From a virus: 20,149 nucleotides of DNA. Where the stretch lies: positions 1-20,149 of IMG/VR virus record IMGVR_UViG_3300030202_003916; one strand, 5' to 3'. The translations under genes and the position numbers were made by a program. Positions 7,601 through 14,768 of the stretch are shown here, one piece after another (position 1 is the stretch's first letter; every line of letters begins with the position of its first letter). The notes under the pieces are model-generated. The model was not told where the DNA came from. It saw nothing but the letters and a program-made list of their open reading frames with translations, and ran no database searches.

Positions 7601-8569
7601 GTTGGCTAATGCCAACATCATGGCAACATCGTTTACATGAAACTGTCCCGGTGTTTGGATATATCCTTTTTTAGCATCTGAAGTCAGCGGTCTTGCTAAT
7701 TTTTGTATGACTGCAAGCGGAGATGAAATGATAGCTGTCGCAGTATGCCCTAGACTAGCAGCCATCTTTTTTTGATATTCTTCTCTTTCAAGCTCGCTGT
7801 CTGTGGACATTAAACGACCATCGCCAATGCCTGGACCTTCGCCGCCTTCATAAACATAACCACCAACGAAATTTTTATTAGGACCGTATTTCTTAACCCT
7901 TCTTACAGTTTTACCATCTTTTCTTTTAAACGGTACTGCTTTGGCACATCTTGTATTTCCACCGTTTCTTCTACATAGCTTGCCTGCACCTTCGCAGTAA
8001 ACTAATAATTCGTTTATAGCAGCTTTTGGATTATTTAAAGCTGCACTAATTCTTTCTTTCGCTTCACCATCTAAATCTTTTGATCCGATCTGATTTAATT
8101 TTTTGCCAAAATAAGCTCCAACACCACCACCTACTCCAGCAGCTAATAGATATAATGCAGCCATGCCGCCTTTCGTCGCAGCAAATCCTAATACTTTTGC
8201 GGTTTTGGGGCTAGATAGAACCTTGTTTAAAAATGCAAATTGGAAAAAACTTAGAAGACCACCTAAGCCAGCCTCGCCGTCACTAATCATACCCATCATT
8301 CTGAATCTCATGAGATCAGTGATCATACTACTTTTCTGTGCAGGGGTGCCTTTTTCAGCAACTTGTTTAACCTCTTGAGGTGTTGGTACTGCCGTATTAC
8401 CTGTTTTAGTTTTTGATCCTGTGCGATTTTTGGCGAGTGTGGGTCTAGCAGGTCTCCGAGGGAATCGCGGTGCTTCTTCCAAGTTGGCTTCTCTGTTAGA
8501 TTCATAAAGCATTGTTAAACTTACTGAATCATCTTCCATTATTTGTTTTAATACTGATAATTTTGACAT
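4691..8569 (-). CDS. 1292-aa fusion: ligase-like AMP-transfer domain + HxGH nucleotidylyltransferase
   Basis: Residues 1-20 (MSKLSVLKQIMEDDSVSLTM) resemble the shared N-terminal helix. Residues ~105-155 hold a Gly/Ala-rich hydrophobic stretch, perhaps membrane-active. Residues 553-578 (MTRLRSIINEIIEEE then AEELLTE) repeat the helix-plus-LLxE pattern internally. Residues ~585-955 look like a covalent nucleotidyltransferase of the DNA/RNA ligase type: KIDGVN at 620-625 (motif I, candidate AMP-linked Lys620), FNMEY at 704-708 (motif III-like), EGLVIR at 927-932 (motif IV), Lys941 (motif V-like). Residues 971-1146 are an HxGH nucleotidylyltransferase: GSFKPPHKGH at 976-985 and SATTIRKIV at 1119-1127, as in NMN or pantetheine-phosphate adenylyltransferases. 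The tail has a small Cys/basic module (YCVVSKNKKTKEGKLRKYGC) and SSMSGGNVQGYAGG. Substrates are unknown; the two enzyme motifs are clear. Confidence 0.8.
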   Translation of the reverse strand: MSKLSVLKQIMEDDSVSLTMLYESNREANLEEAPRFPRRPARPTLAKNRTGSKTKTGNTAVPTPQEVKQVAEKGTPAQKSSMITDLMRFRMMGMISDGEAGLGGLLSFFQFAFLNKVLSSPKTAKVLGFAATKGGMAALYLLAAGVGGGVGAYFGKKLNQIGSKDLDGEAKERISAALNNPKAAINELLVYCEGAGKLCRRNGGNTRCAKAVPFKRKDGKTVRRVKKYGPNKNFVGGYVYEGGEGPGIGDGRLMSTDSELEREEYQKKMAASLGHTATAIISSPLAVIQKLARPLTSDAKKGYIQTPGQFHVNDVAMMLALANSLIKHDIESGNITYDASKKEYVVGGGADFARFTGCIKEILRAPVSRAAMAKYKWLESNYALVQAVMKFPTFKELKRIRKTTLNKVPGTVVGPVTGTKKCDSYPMTVGCKGQQPATTLAILLRGTEFGKAQFVANKEQFTKLFNDKIYTPELKDFIEKAIVSIDDTEMKGMNDALQTLGVKEDLVKDPPQKIASDFANNDGTITDKSQFDFLLGKIALANDIKLKEHKKNMTRLRSIINEIIEEEYEIVAEELLTEGGAGGHMRHPFDLDDVKTGEDLIKKFEQMGSEIKGGKQPDTKIDGVNTSIKIIDTPTGKEFAMDRGSGKSIDVEGITTDRLPERFSAGHGMIPAGENVLGIFNDALKEASSELKELGVLDDPTKFFNMEYVKGTTNVLAYDHDFLKIHGINQFYEKKNRKGQPVRPGLERPIDPETNKTIKDPSVPVAYDQEVMDRLVEKLNKVADKYGFKVYSEIPSTSTGDFDFSPVMDVPVPVTYSTGDIREETLGDRLKAAKNRIKEKVRTVDGRTPPAQGKEIYKAVLGASAADTNADPERQIPLDELLASDEDYQRAIDGAVFWHATRLLGNVIMNNMVVDHPAVSGPATEHEGLVIRLSGDDFDTKITGEFILGGEATSFRAGEPEAEKEVKAKNIALFPGSFKPPHKGHLSVIERVAKNPEVDEVKVIISAPGKNVRSAKITPEKAKAIFEKFISAANISKPVSVEVSSKPSPITAAYDYIVDQAGPNENVLLLTSEADSKRYPQESLDKYAGMNKNAETLTVRGFVLPVCRDEGCDTTEKVSATTIRKIVDSYPDITLQDLTKAVDHMPEKMSTADKLATFEMLVDDSLSNKFEDEELNTLNESVRFILETIEKALDIVLLTEKVRKTKGKEEYCVVSKNKKTKEGKLRKYGCYRSRKAANKRLGQVEGFKARAMAEGEEIEEYQIVEMSSMSGGNVQGYAGGNKNKFSLIREED

Positions 8570-8570
8570 T

Positions 8571-10112
8571 TTAACCGCGCATAGCCTGTGTGATGAATGA
8601 TCTAATTTTTTGTGCTGTCTTCAAACGACTGATTTTGTCGCCTGCAAGATATTCCTCTCTCTTGTCACTTCCCAATTCAGTGCGAATATTGTTCATAACT
8701 TGCCTTCTGACTCTTTTGTACTCTGGGTCTCTCTCATTTTGAGGAACTAATGGGTAATTTGTGACTACCTGCTTAAAGATATTATCTATCTCACTTCCAG
8801 GTCTAGCAAGACGATCGATATCTCCTGCTGGTCCTTTTGGGCTTGCGATTCCTAGCTTCCCTGCCACTGCTGCATCAAGAGCCTTGAGTGTGTTTGGTCC
8901 TGCAACACCGTCGACACCTAGCTTGGCTGCTCTTTGGAATGCCTTAACGGCTCTTTTGGTTCCTGGTCCAAACTTTTTATCAGCAAAGGAATCTACATTA
9001 GATTTAAGTTTGAGAACATTGTGTAATTTTCTTTGCAATACTTCAATATTATCACCACCACAACCCATTCTGAGAATTCCAGTGCATTTTCTATATTTGC
9101 GCGGTCCTTTTGAAGATGCGGCTAATTTTTTACCTTTTGATGTTGCAGCTAATTTTTTAGCTTGAGCAGGGCTTACTTCTTTTCCCTGACTTTTAAACAA
9201 GTCCATAAGTACTTTTGCAGTTTGTTCAATATCACCTAAATCTACTGGTTTTGCCTCTGCTGGTGCAATTGATAGTATTCTAACAATTTCATTTCTCTTT
9301 TTTCTATCAAGAGGTGCTGAGAAGAAAGTATCACTAAGTCCCTTGACAATATCTCCTTTGTAATCATTTGCTGGAGTGTAAACTGGCATAAATCTGCCTT
9401 TCGCGAATCCACCTTTTTGTTTTTTGGTCTTTTTCATTAATATATTCTTTAAATTGTCCAACATACCTTTCTTTTCAGCAGATTTAATTCCTTGAAAGAT
9501 TACAGCTAATTCAAGTTTGCTTAGAACTGTATCATCAGCCTTATCAACAATGAATCTTGCTAATAAATTTAAATCTTCAGCATCCATGATTTTAGATCTG
9601 ACTGGTTCATAAATTTTCCCTAGTGTATCCTGTTCCATTAAAAGACCATTTAGTTTTTTTAGTCTACCCTCTTGCAACTCGCTCATTTTGTGTTTCCTCT
9701 GTTTATAAATATCTTCAAAGTCTCTAAAATGCATAACATTTCCTGAGTTGAAGGCTTCAGTCTCCATATCTCTCATATGCTTGTCTCTTTGAGCATATCC
9801 CAATTTAGTATCGTCTGTACTATCTAAATCTCCACGACAATTCTGAACATGGTGAATTAATTCGTGGGAAATTGATCTTAAAATGTCTTTTAAGTGTCGC
9901 CCTGTAACATAAACAACAACCTTCATTTCTTCTGGACTATAGTAAGCAGTCATACCCAATGGGTTTTTAGCATTTCTTTCATCATCCAAAAGCTCAATGG
10001 TCACAGGTTTATCAAAGTCTAAATTTTTAGATGAATAATTAACAAAACTATCAATTAACTCGTTATTAGAATCATAAATTTTATTTTTTGATTTATCTAC
10101 AACTTTTATCAT
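8571..10112 (-). CDS. HELIH zinc metallopeptidase with peptidoglycan-binding domain
   Basis: The N-terminal domain (1-140) has ISHELIHHVQ at 81-90, a zincin HExxH site (His83, Glu84, His87), and METEAFNSGN at 116-125 supplying a likely third ligand, as in gluzincins. Residues 144-161 (SELQEGRLKKLNGLLMEQ) repeat the shared helix ending in LLME. Residues ~354-412 form a PG_binding_1 module: NIEVLQRKLHNVL, KKFGPGTKRAVKAFQRAA and DGVAGPNTLKAL. A basic linker (317-340) holds two near-repeats of KKLAATSKG. No signal peptide. Together with the SGNH/transglycosylase gene it suggests virion-borne cell-wall or protein processing. The ATG lies on CTACTTATTGTATG without a Shine-Dalgarno; one base separates its stop from the next ATG. 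Confidence 0.78.
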   Translation of the reverse strand: MIKVVDKSKNKIYDSNNELIDSFVNYSSKNLDFDKPVTIELLDDERNAKNPLGMTAYYSPEEMKVVVYVTGRHLKDILRSISHELIHHVQNCRGDLDSTDDTKLGYAQRDKHMRDMETEAFNSGNVMHFRDFEDIYKQRKHKMSELQEGRLKKLNGLLMEQDTLGKIYEPVRSKIMDAEDLNLLARFIVDKADDTVLSKLELAVIFQGIKSAEKKGMLDNLKNILMKKTKKQKGGFAKGRFMPVYTPANDYKGDIVKGLSDTFFSAPLDRKKRNEIVRILSIAPAEAKPVDLGDIEQTAKVLMDLFKSQGKEVSPAQAKKLAATSKGKKLAASSKGPRKYRKCTGILRMGCGGDNIEVLQRKLHNVLKLKSNVDSFADKKFGPGTKRAVKAFQRAAKLGVDGVAGPNTLKALDAAVAGKLGIASPKGPAGDIDRLARPGSEIDNIFKQVVTNYPLVPQNERDPEYKRVRRQVMNNIRTELGSDKREEYLAGDKISRLKTAQKIRSFITQAMRG

Positions 10113-10123
10113 ACAATAAGTAG
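10110..10123 (-). promoter_or_regulatory. CTACTTATTGTATG start element (candidate leaderless promoter)
   Basis: It occupies the 29-base gap upstream of the zincin gene, with its final ATG as the start codon. It has the same pattern and spacing as the copies at 4670 and 14753, with C in place of T at position 4. No Shine-Dalgarno is present. Confidence 0.5.
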
Positions 10124-10141
10124 TTTTAAACCGCTCAAATA

Positions 10142-10804
10142 CTATTCTTCAAATTGTTTAAAAAAGTCAACAACATCGCCGGCTGCATCTGATGCAAATT
10201 TAGCGGCACCACCAAACTGACCAAAGACATCTCCAAACATTTTCTCGTAATCAATATCACATAACTGATCAGCGATTTGTTGGTTTAAAGAATCCTTTGT
10301 ATTTTCAGTGAATATTGCACCTGCAATGTTTGTTGCTAATGCACCACCTGATAAAGCCAAACCAGCTAAATCACTAAAAATAGATAAAAATGGTGAGTCA
10401 TCACCAGATGGTAAATCTGCACGAAAGTCTCTTAATTTCTGAGATACCAAGCCAATCATTGTTTTTTCGAGCCCTTGTAAAACTACTTCTGCAACATTTT
10501 CACAAGCACTTCTTTTATTTTCGCCTTTTCCAACAAGGGCTAAAACTTGATCTAAATCAATAGCTGAAACTGTATTAACAAAAACATTATAAAGCTTTTT
10601 CTCTTTTAAGAAGGATTCAAGGCTAGCAGGAACAAACATTTCAACAACCTGTTTTGCTATCGTTGTTCTTATAGCAGCCCCGATGTTCCCACCCTTTTCG
10701 CCTGAAAGAAAGCCAAGGACATCACTAGCCTGCTGTTCAGTCAGAACAATGTTACTCTCTCTACAGCAACTTTTTTTTGATTTGATTTCTACAATAATAG
10801 CCAT
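10142..10804 (-). CDS. hypothetical phage protein, 220 aa
   Basis: Predicted mostly helical. The N-terminus AIIVEIKSKKSCC resembles that of the Nudix protein (LIIEIKSKRTR). The middle has FVPASLESFLKEKKLYNVFV and a Gly/Ala-rich weakly hydrophobic segment LAGLALSGGALATNIAGAIF (residues ~145-164) that could be membrane-active or a buried helix. The C-terminus is small and Gly/Ala/Asp-rich, ending DVVDFFKQFEE. The start directly follows the upstream stop, so translation is probably coupled. Possibly an internal virion or tail-associated protein by position. No family recognised. Confidence 0.55.
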   Translation of the reverse strand: MAIIVEIKSKKSCCRESNIVLTEQQASDVLGFLSGEKGGNIGAAIRTTIAKQVVEMFVPASLESFLKEKKLYNVFVNTVSAIDLDQVLALVGKGENKRSACENVAEVVLQGLEKTMIGLVSQKLRDFRADLPSGDDSPFLSIFSDLAGLALSGGALATNIAGAIFTENTKDSLNQQIADQLCDIDYEKMFGDVFGQFGGAAKFASDAAGDVVDFFKQFEE

Positions 10805-11980
10805 TTATTTTTTTCCTTTTTTATTTCCACGATAGCAGTCTTTAATATCCTGTGACTTACAACTTGCTTTTTGTGTGAAGCCCATTTTTTTACAAGGGGT
10901 TTTTCTACAATATGCTGGGGTCGCTCCTCGCTTATCTTCCTTCTCATAAATAGTTTCTTTCTCCACTAAGAACTTACCACGATTGCCTGTATTGGGATCG
11001 ACTGAGCCAGCATAGCCAACATAAGCTATTTTTTTATAAGGTTTTGGACCGGGGAAACGTGTACCATAAATTTCAATATCCCCACCAGCCATTGAAGAGG
11101 TTTCCTCTAAACCACCCGCTGCACCGGGGGGTGCCGATAGATAATTTGGTTTTGGTTGCTTGGTATAAGGCTTCATTTTTTTGTTCTTTTTATGAGGCAT
11201 AAAAGCTTTACCGCCACCTTTTAATCCTAACAGAATTGGGATGTTAATTTTATTAATTTTAATCGACTGTCTTTGATATTTTTCCATCTCATCGAGCGAG
11301 AGTGTTTTATCAATGTTCTTGTTTATAGCAGTTAGAAGCTTTTCTAGAAAGCCGTTGTTCCTCAATTCTTTAAACACTAGGTTTTCAGTTGAGAACTCGC
11401 CACCCTTTTCTAAACCAGCCTTTCTCATATTCATAATTCTTTCTTTAAATTTATCAAGCCTCTCAGCCTTATCATCTAGATCTTCTGTGTTGATGACAAG
11501 CTTTCCTTGATCAATCAACTCTTCAGCCTTTCTACGAATCATATCATCATCGATATCAACATAAACTGGTGTAGGTTTAGTAATCCACTCACCATCTTTA
11601 ACACTATAAACAGCCGTAGAGTAGTGTGGCTCGCTCGCATCTTGTGGATACAACTCTACCTCCCTATCTTTGATTGTAATGTCACGACGGTCATTGTAGA
11701 GGGCTTTCTTGGCTCGCAACATCTTCTTGACTAATTCAATATTATCATCGATATCTTTATAATCTACGATGACATGGAGGTCGATGTCTGATTTCTCGCC
11801 ATAGTGAAAATTTGCCATGCTCCCTGTGAAGGTTACATCTTTAATTGATTCGTTTGGGATATCCAAGTATTCAGCGAAGTGTTTAGCAATATCTAAAAGC
11901 TTCTCACGAATCTCTGGTTTTAAGATCATACCATCCCAGAGTAAAGGGTTTAAAGTTTTGCCAACAGTAATAGAAATCAT
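10805..11980 (-). CDS. Pol-beta-type nucleotidyltransferase with Cys-rich tail, 391 aa
   Basis: The N-terminal domain has FTGSMANFHYGEKSDIDLHV at 51-70, the GSxxN...SDIDLHV motif of the Pol-beta nucleotidyltransferase superfamily, with Asp65 and Asp67 as metal ligands; an acid in KDREVEL (~105-110) may be the third. This domain transfers NMP to a target not evident here. The middle (~190-270) is helical and basic. Near 285-305 is LEETSSMAGGDIEIYG, echoing the tail of the 1292-aa protein (VEMSSMSGGNVQGYAGG). The last ~40 residues are Cys/Lys-rich (TPAYCRKTPCKKMGFTQKA then CKSQDIKDCYRG), possibly metal-binding. The start overlaps the upstream stop by one base. It may be packaged with the neighbouring virion enzymes. 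Confidence 0.72.
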   Translation of the reverse strand: MISITVGKTLNPLLWDGMILKPEIREKLLDIAKHFAEYLDIPNESIKDVTFTGSMANFHYGEKSDIDLHVIVDYKDIDDNIELVKKMLRAKKALYNDRRDITIKDREVELYPQDASEPHYSTAVYSVKDGEWITKPTPVYVDIDDDMIRRKAEELIDQGKLVINTEDLDDKAERLDKFKERIMNMRKAGLEKGGEFSTENLVFKELRNNGFLEKLLTAINKNIDKTLSLDEMEKYQRQSIKINKINIPILLGLKGGGKAFMPHKKNKKMKPYTKQPKPNYLSAPPGAAGGLEETSSMAGGDIEIYGTRFPGPKPYKKIAYVGYAGSVDPNTGNRGKFLVEKETIYEKEDKRGATPAYCRKTPCKKMGFTQKASCKSQDIKDCYRGNKKGKK

Positions 11981-13440
11981 TAGTAACCCTCTTTAAATCC
12001 TTTTCTTCTAGTTCTGCCAGTTATACCATGTTTGTATGTCGCTTTTTTGCCATAAACACTTCTAGCGACTTCTGGTGAGCCATATCGTTTTCTGATATAA
12101 GAAAGCATTCCAACAGCCTCGTTGAATGCATCACCGATGCCTTGTAAACCATCTGGATAATACCTTTTAGCATTTCTAGATAATAGCTGTCCCAGTCCAG
12201 TTGCTGTACTTCTAGTCCAGATTTCACCCTTTCTTAGTCTGTCCCAAATCCCAGCCCATTCATTAGCATTTTTGTTTTTGTGGGACTCACCAAAGGTATA
12301 ATTTGGCTTACCGACGATACCCTTGCTCTCTCTATCTAGAATGTATTGTAGATCATCGGAGGTACCGAACTCTTCTGGCAAGCCTAAATATCTTGCTGCT
12401 TTACCAAAGAGTTCAAGAGCTTCACTGCTACCCGGTTTGAATTGTCTTATTCCAAAAAATTGGTCACTCAAATCTGATGTTGTTTCTTTTTCTACTGACC
12501 TTAAAGTTTCTGGACCAACACAACCATCTGTTCTAATATTGGCATCCTGCTGGAGAGCAAATATATTTGCCAAAGTATTTTCACCAAACTCTCCAAGTTC
12601 GTCTGTGATGTCATAGCCCATGGTTTCAAGTGATTTTTGTAAATCTTCAACTCGTTCACCTTCGGAACCAATCGTTATATATCCAAGCCGACGACAAACT
12701 CTAGATCTGCTAAAAGCATATTTAGCAAGTTGATCAGCATTTAGCTTTGTTAGCTCTGAAGTACTAAGTCGAGCACCAGTAAAAGTTCTGGATGTCTTTG
12801 ATGGTGTAGGAATGTTAACTAGGTCTTGATCAACTTGAGATGCTATAGCACTCGCAAACTTTTCCGCTAGCTCCCCACGAAGGTGAATACCATCCCCAGT
12901 TGTTATAGAACTTGGATCTGATATGAAACTGCGAGGGTCGATGGCTGCTACTCCCATCGATGCGGCTTTATCAGCTATAGCTTGAGCCATCCTGTCTCTT
13001 TTCGCCGCATAATCTTCGCTGTGTGATTCTCTACCAAAGACTTTTTTAATGCTTGCTGGGTTGCCTTTAGTTGCCGGCGGCGCAACACCAAAAATAATTT
13101 GTGGGTTACCATATTTTTGCCTAATAGTATTAATAAGTTCTTCTGTTTTATCCGCACTGAATGTTTCACTTGGGTTGTTGCCACCTGTGAAAACCACTAC
13201 CAAATCTACTGGAGACTTTGGGTTGATCTTTCGTAACCTGCTAATAGTTTTAGCAGTATTTTCACCAGCCTTAAAGTTTCTAACAACTTCATATCCACCT
13301 GACTCCAACTTCTTCTCTAAAGCCCCGCCACTAAAAGCAGTTTGACTATCACCAACTATAACAGCTAATTTTGGTCTATCCTGTTCAGTTAATAACTTGA
13401 GAAATTTATAAGTTAAATTTTCACCCTTCTTATCCCACAT
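11980..13440 (-). CDS. SGNH hydrolase + peptidoglycan-binding + lytic transglycosylase protein
   Basis: Three modules are visible. Residues 23-205 are an SGNH/GDSL hydrolase: IVGDSQT (catalytic Ser32), TGGNN at 85-89, and DGIHLRG with Asp183 and His186. Residues ~255-315 are a PG_binding_1 module (GERVEDLQKSLETMGY and DGCVGPETLRSV). Residues ~362-470 are an SLT-type lysozyme-like domain: LDRESKG with candidate catalytic Glu371, TGLGQLL at 414-420 and ARSVYG. The SLT domain would cut glycan strands; the SGNH domain could remove acyl groups. The N-terminus YKFLKLLTEQ (11-20) matches the shared helix with LLTE. No signal peptide, consistent with virion delivery. One-base overlap with the next gene. 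Probably a tail- or capsid-carried wall-degrading enzyme. Confidence 0.82.
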   Translation of the reverse strand: MWDKKGENLTYKFLKLLTEQDRPKLAVIVGDSQTAFSGGALEKKLESGGYEVVRNFKAGENTAKTISRLRKINPKSPVDLVVVFTGGNNPSETFSADKTEELINTIRQKYGNPQIIFGVAPPATKGNPASIKKVFGRESHSEDYAAKRDRMAQAIADKAASMGVAAIDPRSFISDPSSITTGDGIHLRGELAEKFASAIASQVDQDLVNIPTPSKTSRTFTGARLSTSELTKLNADQLAKYAFSRSRVCRRLGYITIGSEGERVEDLQKSLETMGYDITDELGEFGENTLANIFALQQDANIRTDGCVGPETLRSVEKETTSDLSDQFFGIRQFKPGSSEALELFGKAARYLGLPEEFGTSDDLQYILDRESKGIVGKPNYTFGESHKNKNANEWAGIWDRLRKGEIWTRSTATGLGQLLSRNAKRYYPDGLQGIGDAFNEAVGMLSYIRKRYGSPEVARSVYGKKATYKHGITGRTRRKGFKEGY

Positions 13441-13691
13441 TACTTATTCTTCCTTACTATCTTGATTAGCATGTTGTAAATCTCACGGACAAACTCTTCC
13501 AGCCTATCAACTGAATCTTGAGTCGTGTGAAGGTCAGTTTCAATTCTCTTCATTGGATCTTTAGCTTTTGACTTTCTCTTTGCTGGTCTTCTTAAAGAAA
13601 CAATACGAGGAACATCAATACCAGTTGTTGTAAATTCAACCAGTAGCTCCTCACGAATGATGTTTTCAAGTTTTTTCTTAGTTATCTTCAT
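13440..13691 (-). CDS. small coiled-coil protein with shared N-terminal targeting-like helix, 83 aa
   Basis: Starts MKITKKKLENIIREELLVEF, one of the clearest copies of the shared N-terminal helix, with LLVE at residues 16-19. Then comes a basic linker (RRPAKRKSKAKD) and a C-terminal amphipathic helix DSVDRLEEFVREIYNMLIKI likely to oligomerise. No catalytic motif. The start overlaps the upstream gene's end by 14 bases. Its similarity to the next two small proteins is limited to the N-terminus, so they are not simple duplicates. Confidence 0.65.
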   Translation of the reverse strand: MKITKKKLENIIREELLVEFTTTGIDVPRIVSLRRPAKRKSKAKDPMKRIETDLHTTQDSVDRLEEFVREIYNMLIKIVRKNK

Positions 13692-14073
13692 TTTCCATCA
13701 CAACAACAACAGGGATATCTTTTTCTTCACCATCTGTCTTATACTCGTATTCTAAATAGTGTTTCACTGAGCTTAGGTAATCAGCAGCCTTAGTGATCTT
13801 TGACTGAACCCAGCCCTCTAATTCATCATTATCGCCAATGTTATTCATAATCTCTTGAGCATTTTTAGCGGCTCTGTAGAGTTGAGACTTAGCCATTCTA
13901 CCTTCTTCGTCATGATGGTCCAATTGTCTAACTGGACTTTGATCACCACCAACTGGCTCTGGCATCATAGTCTTCATATCCACTGGCTTCATCTGTGGTG
14001 GCTGAGTTCTGCGCATCATATGACCGCATTCTTCTTCAATGATTTTTATTAGCTCTTCTTTGGTAATTTTCAT
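13678..14073 (-). CDS. hypothetical protein with shared N-terminal helix, 131 aa
   Basis: I choose ATG 14073-14071: GAGGGA lies about eight bases before it, and the protein then begins MKITKEELIKIIEEECGHMM like its neighbours. An in-frame ATG five codons upstream lies inside that ribosome site. The product has a His/Met/Pro-rich segment (HMMRRTQPPQMKPVDMKTM, RQLDHHDEEG), then a helical domain (AKSQLYRAAKNAQEIMNNIG, LEGWVQSKITKAADYLSSVK) resembling small phage proteins of unknown function. Possibly an internal head protein. It overlaps the 83-aa gene. Confidence 0.65.
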   Translation of the reverse strand: MKITKEELIKIIEEECGHMMRRTQPPQMKPVDMKTMMPEPVGGDQSPVRQLDHHDEEGRMAKSQLYRAAKNAQEIMNNIGDNDELEGWVQSKITKAADYLSSVKHYLEYEYKTDGEEKDIPVVVVMENEDN

Positions 14074-14087
14074 TTTATATTCCCTCA

Positions 14088-14390
14088 TTAAAGTCTTGTG
14101 TTAACAAGGTCAATAATAGCTGTAGCTTTCTCTTTTAATTCGCCATCTAGTTCTTTTTCTAAGTCTTCTGCTAGCTCACGAATCTCATCGGCGGCTTTTT
14201 TAGCTTCGTCTTTATCGTCAACTTCTTTTTCCGGTGCCTTACTGCTGGCTCCAGCTTGCTTTGCCAACATCTGAGCAAAAGCATCGTCGTCTCGCTCCAT
14301 ACCAGCCATACCAGAGCGACCTTGCTCTGAGATGATGTTGGCTAATTCTTCACTGATTAATTGTTTTAATTTATCTTTTGTGGTTTTCAT
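14088..14390 (-). CDS. acidic helical protein with shared N-terminal helix, 100 aa
   Basis: Begins MKTTKDKLKQLISEELANII followed by SEQGRSGMAGMERDDD, the shared helix with a candidate cleavage after Glu22 (IISE|Q). The rest is a long charged helix (EIRELAEDLEKELDGELKEK) likely to form a coiled coil. Shine-Dalgarno GAGGAAA precedes the ATG by six bases. Its first four bases overlap the end of the DUF5872-like gene. Small acidic internal or scaffold-like role suspected from composition. Confidence 0.65.
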   Translation of the reverse strand: MKTTKDKLKQLISEELANIISEQGRSGMAGMERDDDAFAQMLAKQAGASSKAPEKEVDDKDEAKKAADEIRELAEDLEKELDGELKEKATAIIDLVNTRL

Positions 14391-14755
14391 TTGTTTTTCC
14401 TCAACCTTTCGGTTTTTTTCTTTGAAGCTTCTTTTCGCTTTTTAGCATAATCAAAAGCCGTCTTAAGTCTCTTTTTAGTGTCTGGATCTTTAGCATTTTG
14501 ATATGCTGCTCTAACTCTTTGGTGTATTAGATTAATTATTTGTGATTGCCTTTTATGTGACTTAGCCTTAAAACTTTTTTTAGATAAGGTCTTTCTAATG
14601 TCTGCGGCGGTGCGGAACTTGACTGAAACGGTATCTGTTGGGTCCTCATCGGTATAAAGACGACGGCTAGACCCCTTTGGCTTCTTTCCAGTTCCAACTT
14701 TCGGGTCCTTAGCTTCTTTTATAAATTGTTCCCAAAGTTTTAGAATTTTATCCAT
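14387..14755 (-). CDS. DUF5872-like basic protein, 122 aa
   Basis: Contains KGSSRRLYTDEDPTDTVSVKF (from residue ~27) followed by SHKRQSQIINLIHQRVRAAY (from residue ~66), which I recognise as the pattern of DUF5872-type proteins of marine phages and giant viruses; the family name is from memory. It is strongly basic, ending KKRKEASKKKTERLRKNK, suggesting nucleic-acid binding or packaging with DNA. The N-terminus MDKILKLWEQFIKEAKD closely resembles the T4 internal-protein capsid-targeting pattern (xxFIxEA). The ATG lies on CTATTTATTCTATG with no Shine-Dalgarno. Confidence 0.7.
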   Translation of the reverse strand: MDKILKLWEQFIKEAKDPKVGTGKKPKGSSRRLYTDEDPTDTVSVKFRTAADIRKTLSKKSFKAKSHKRQSQIINLIHQRVRAAYQNAKDPDTKKRLKTAFDYAKKRKEASKKKTERLRKNK

Positions 14756-14766
14756 AGAATAAATAG
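14753..14766 (-). promoter_or_regulatory. CTATTTATTCTATG start element (candidate leaderless promoter)
   Basis: It fills almost the whole 13-base gap between the Nudix stop and the DUF5872-like ATG, and its final ATG is the start codon. It is the best match to the consensus shared with 4670, 10110, 16098 and 17529. Confidence 0.55.
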
Positions 14767-14768
14767 AG

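Noticed and set aside
8761-9165. Plus-strand open frame of 134 codons opposite the zincin gene
   Set aside because: It is opposite the peptidoglycan-binding module and has no supporting start signals or domain pattern.
12323-12616. Plus-strand frame of 97 codons opposite the SGNH/transglycosylase gene
   Set aside because: It is a shadow of the conserved peptidoglycan-binding and SLT region; no start signal.
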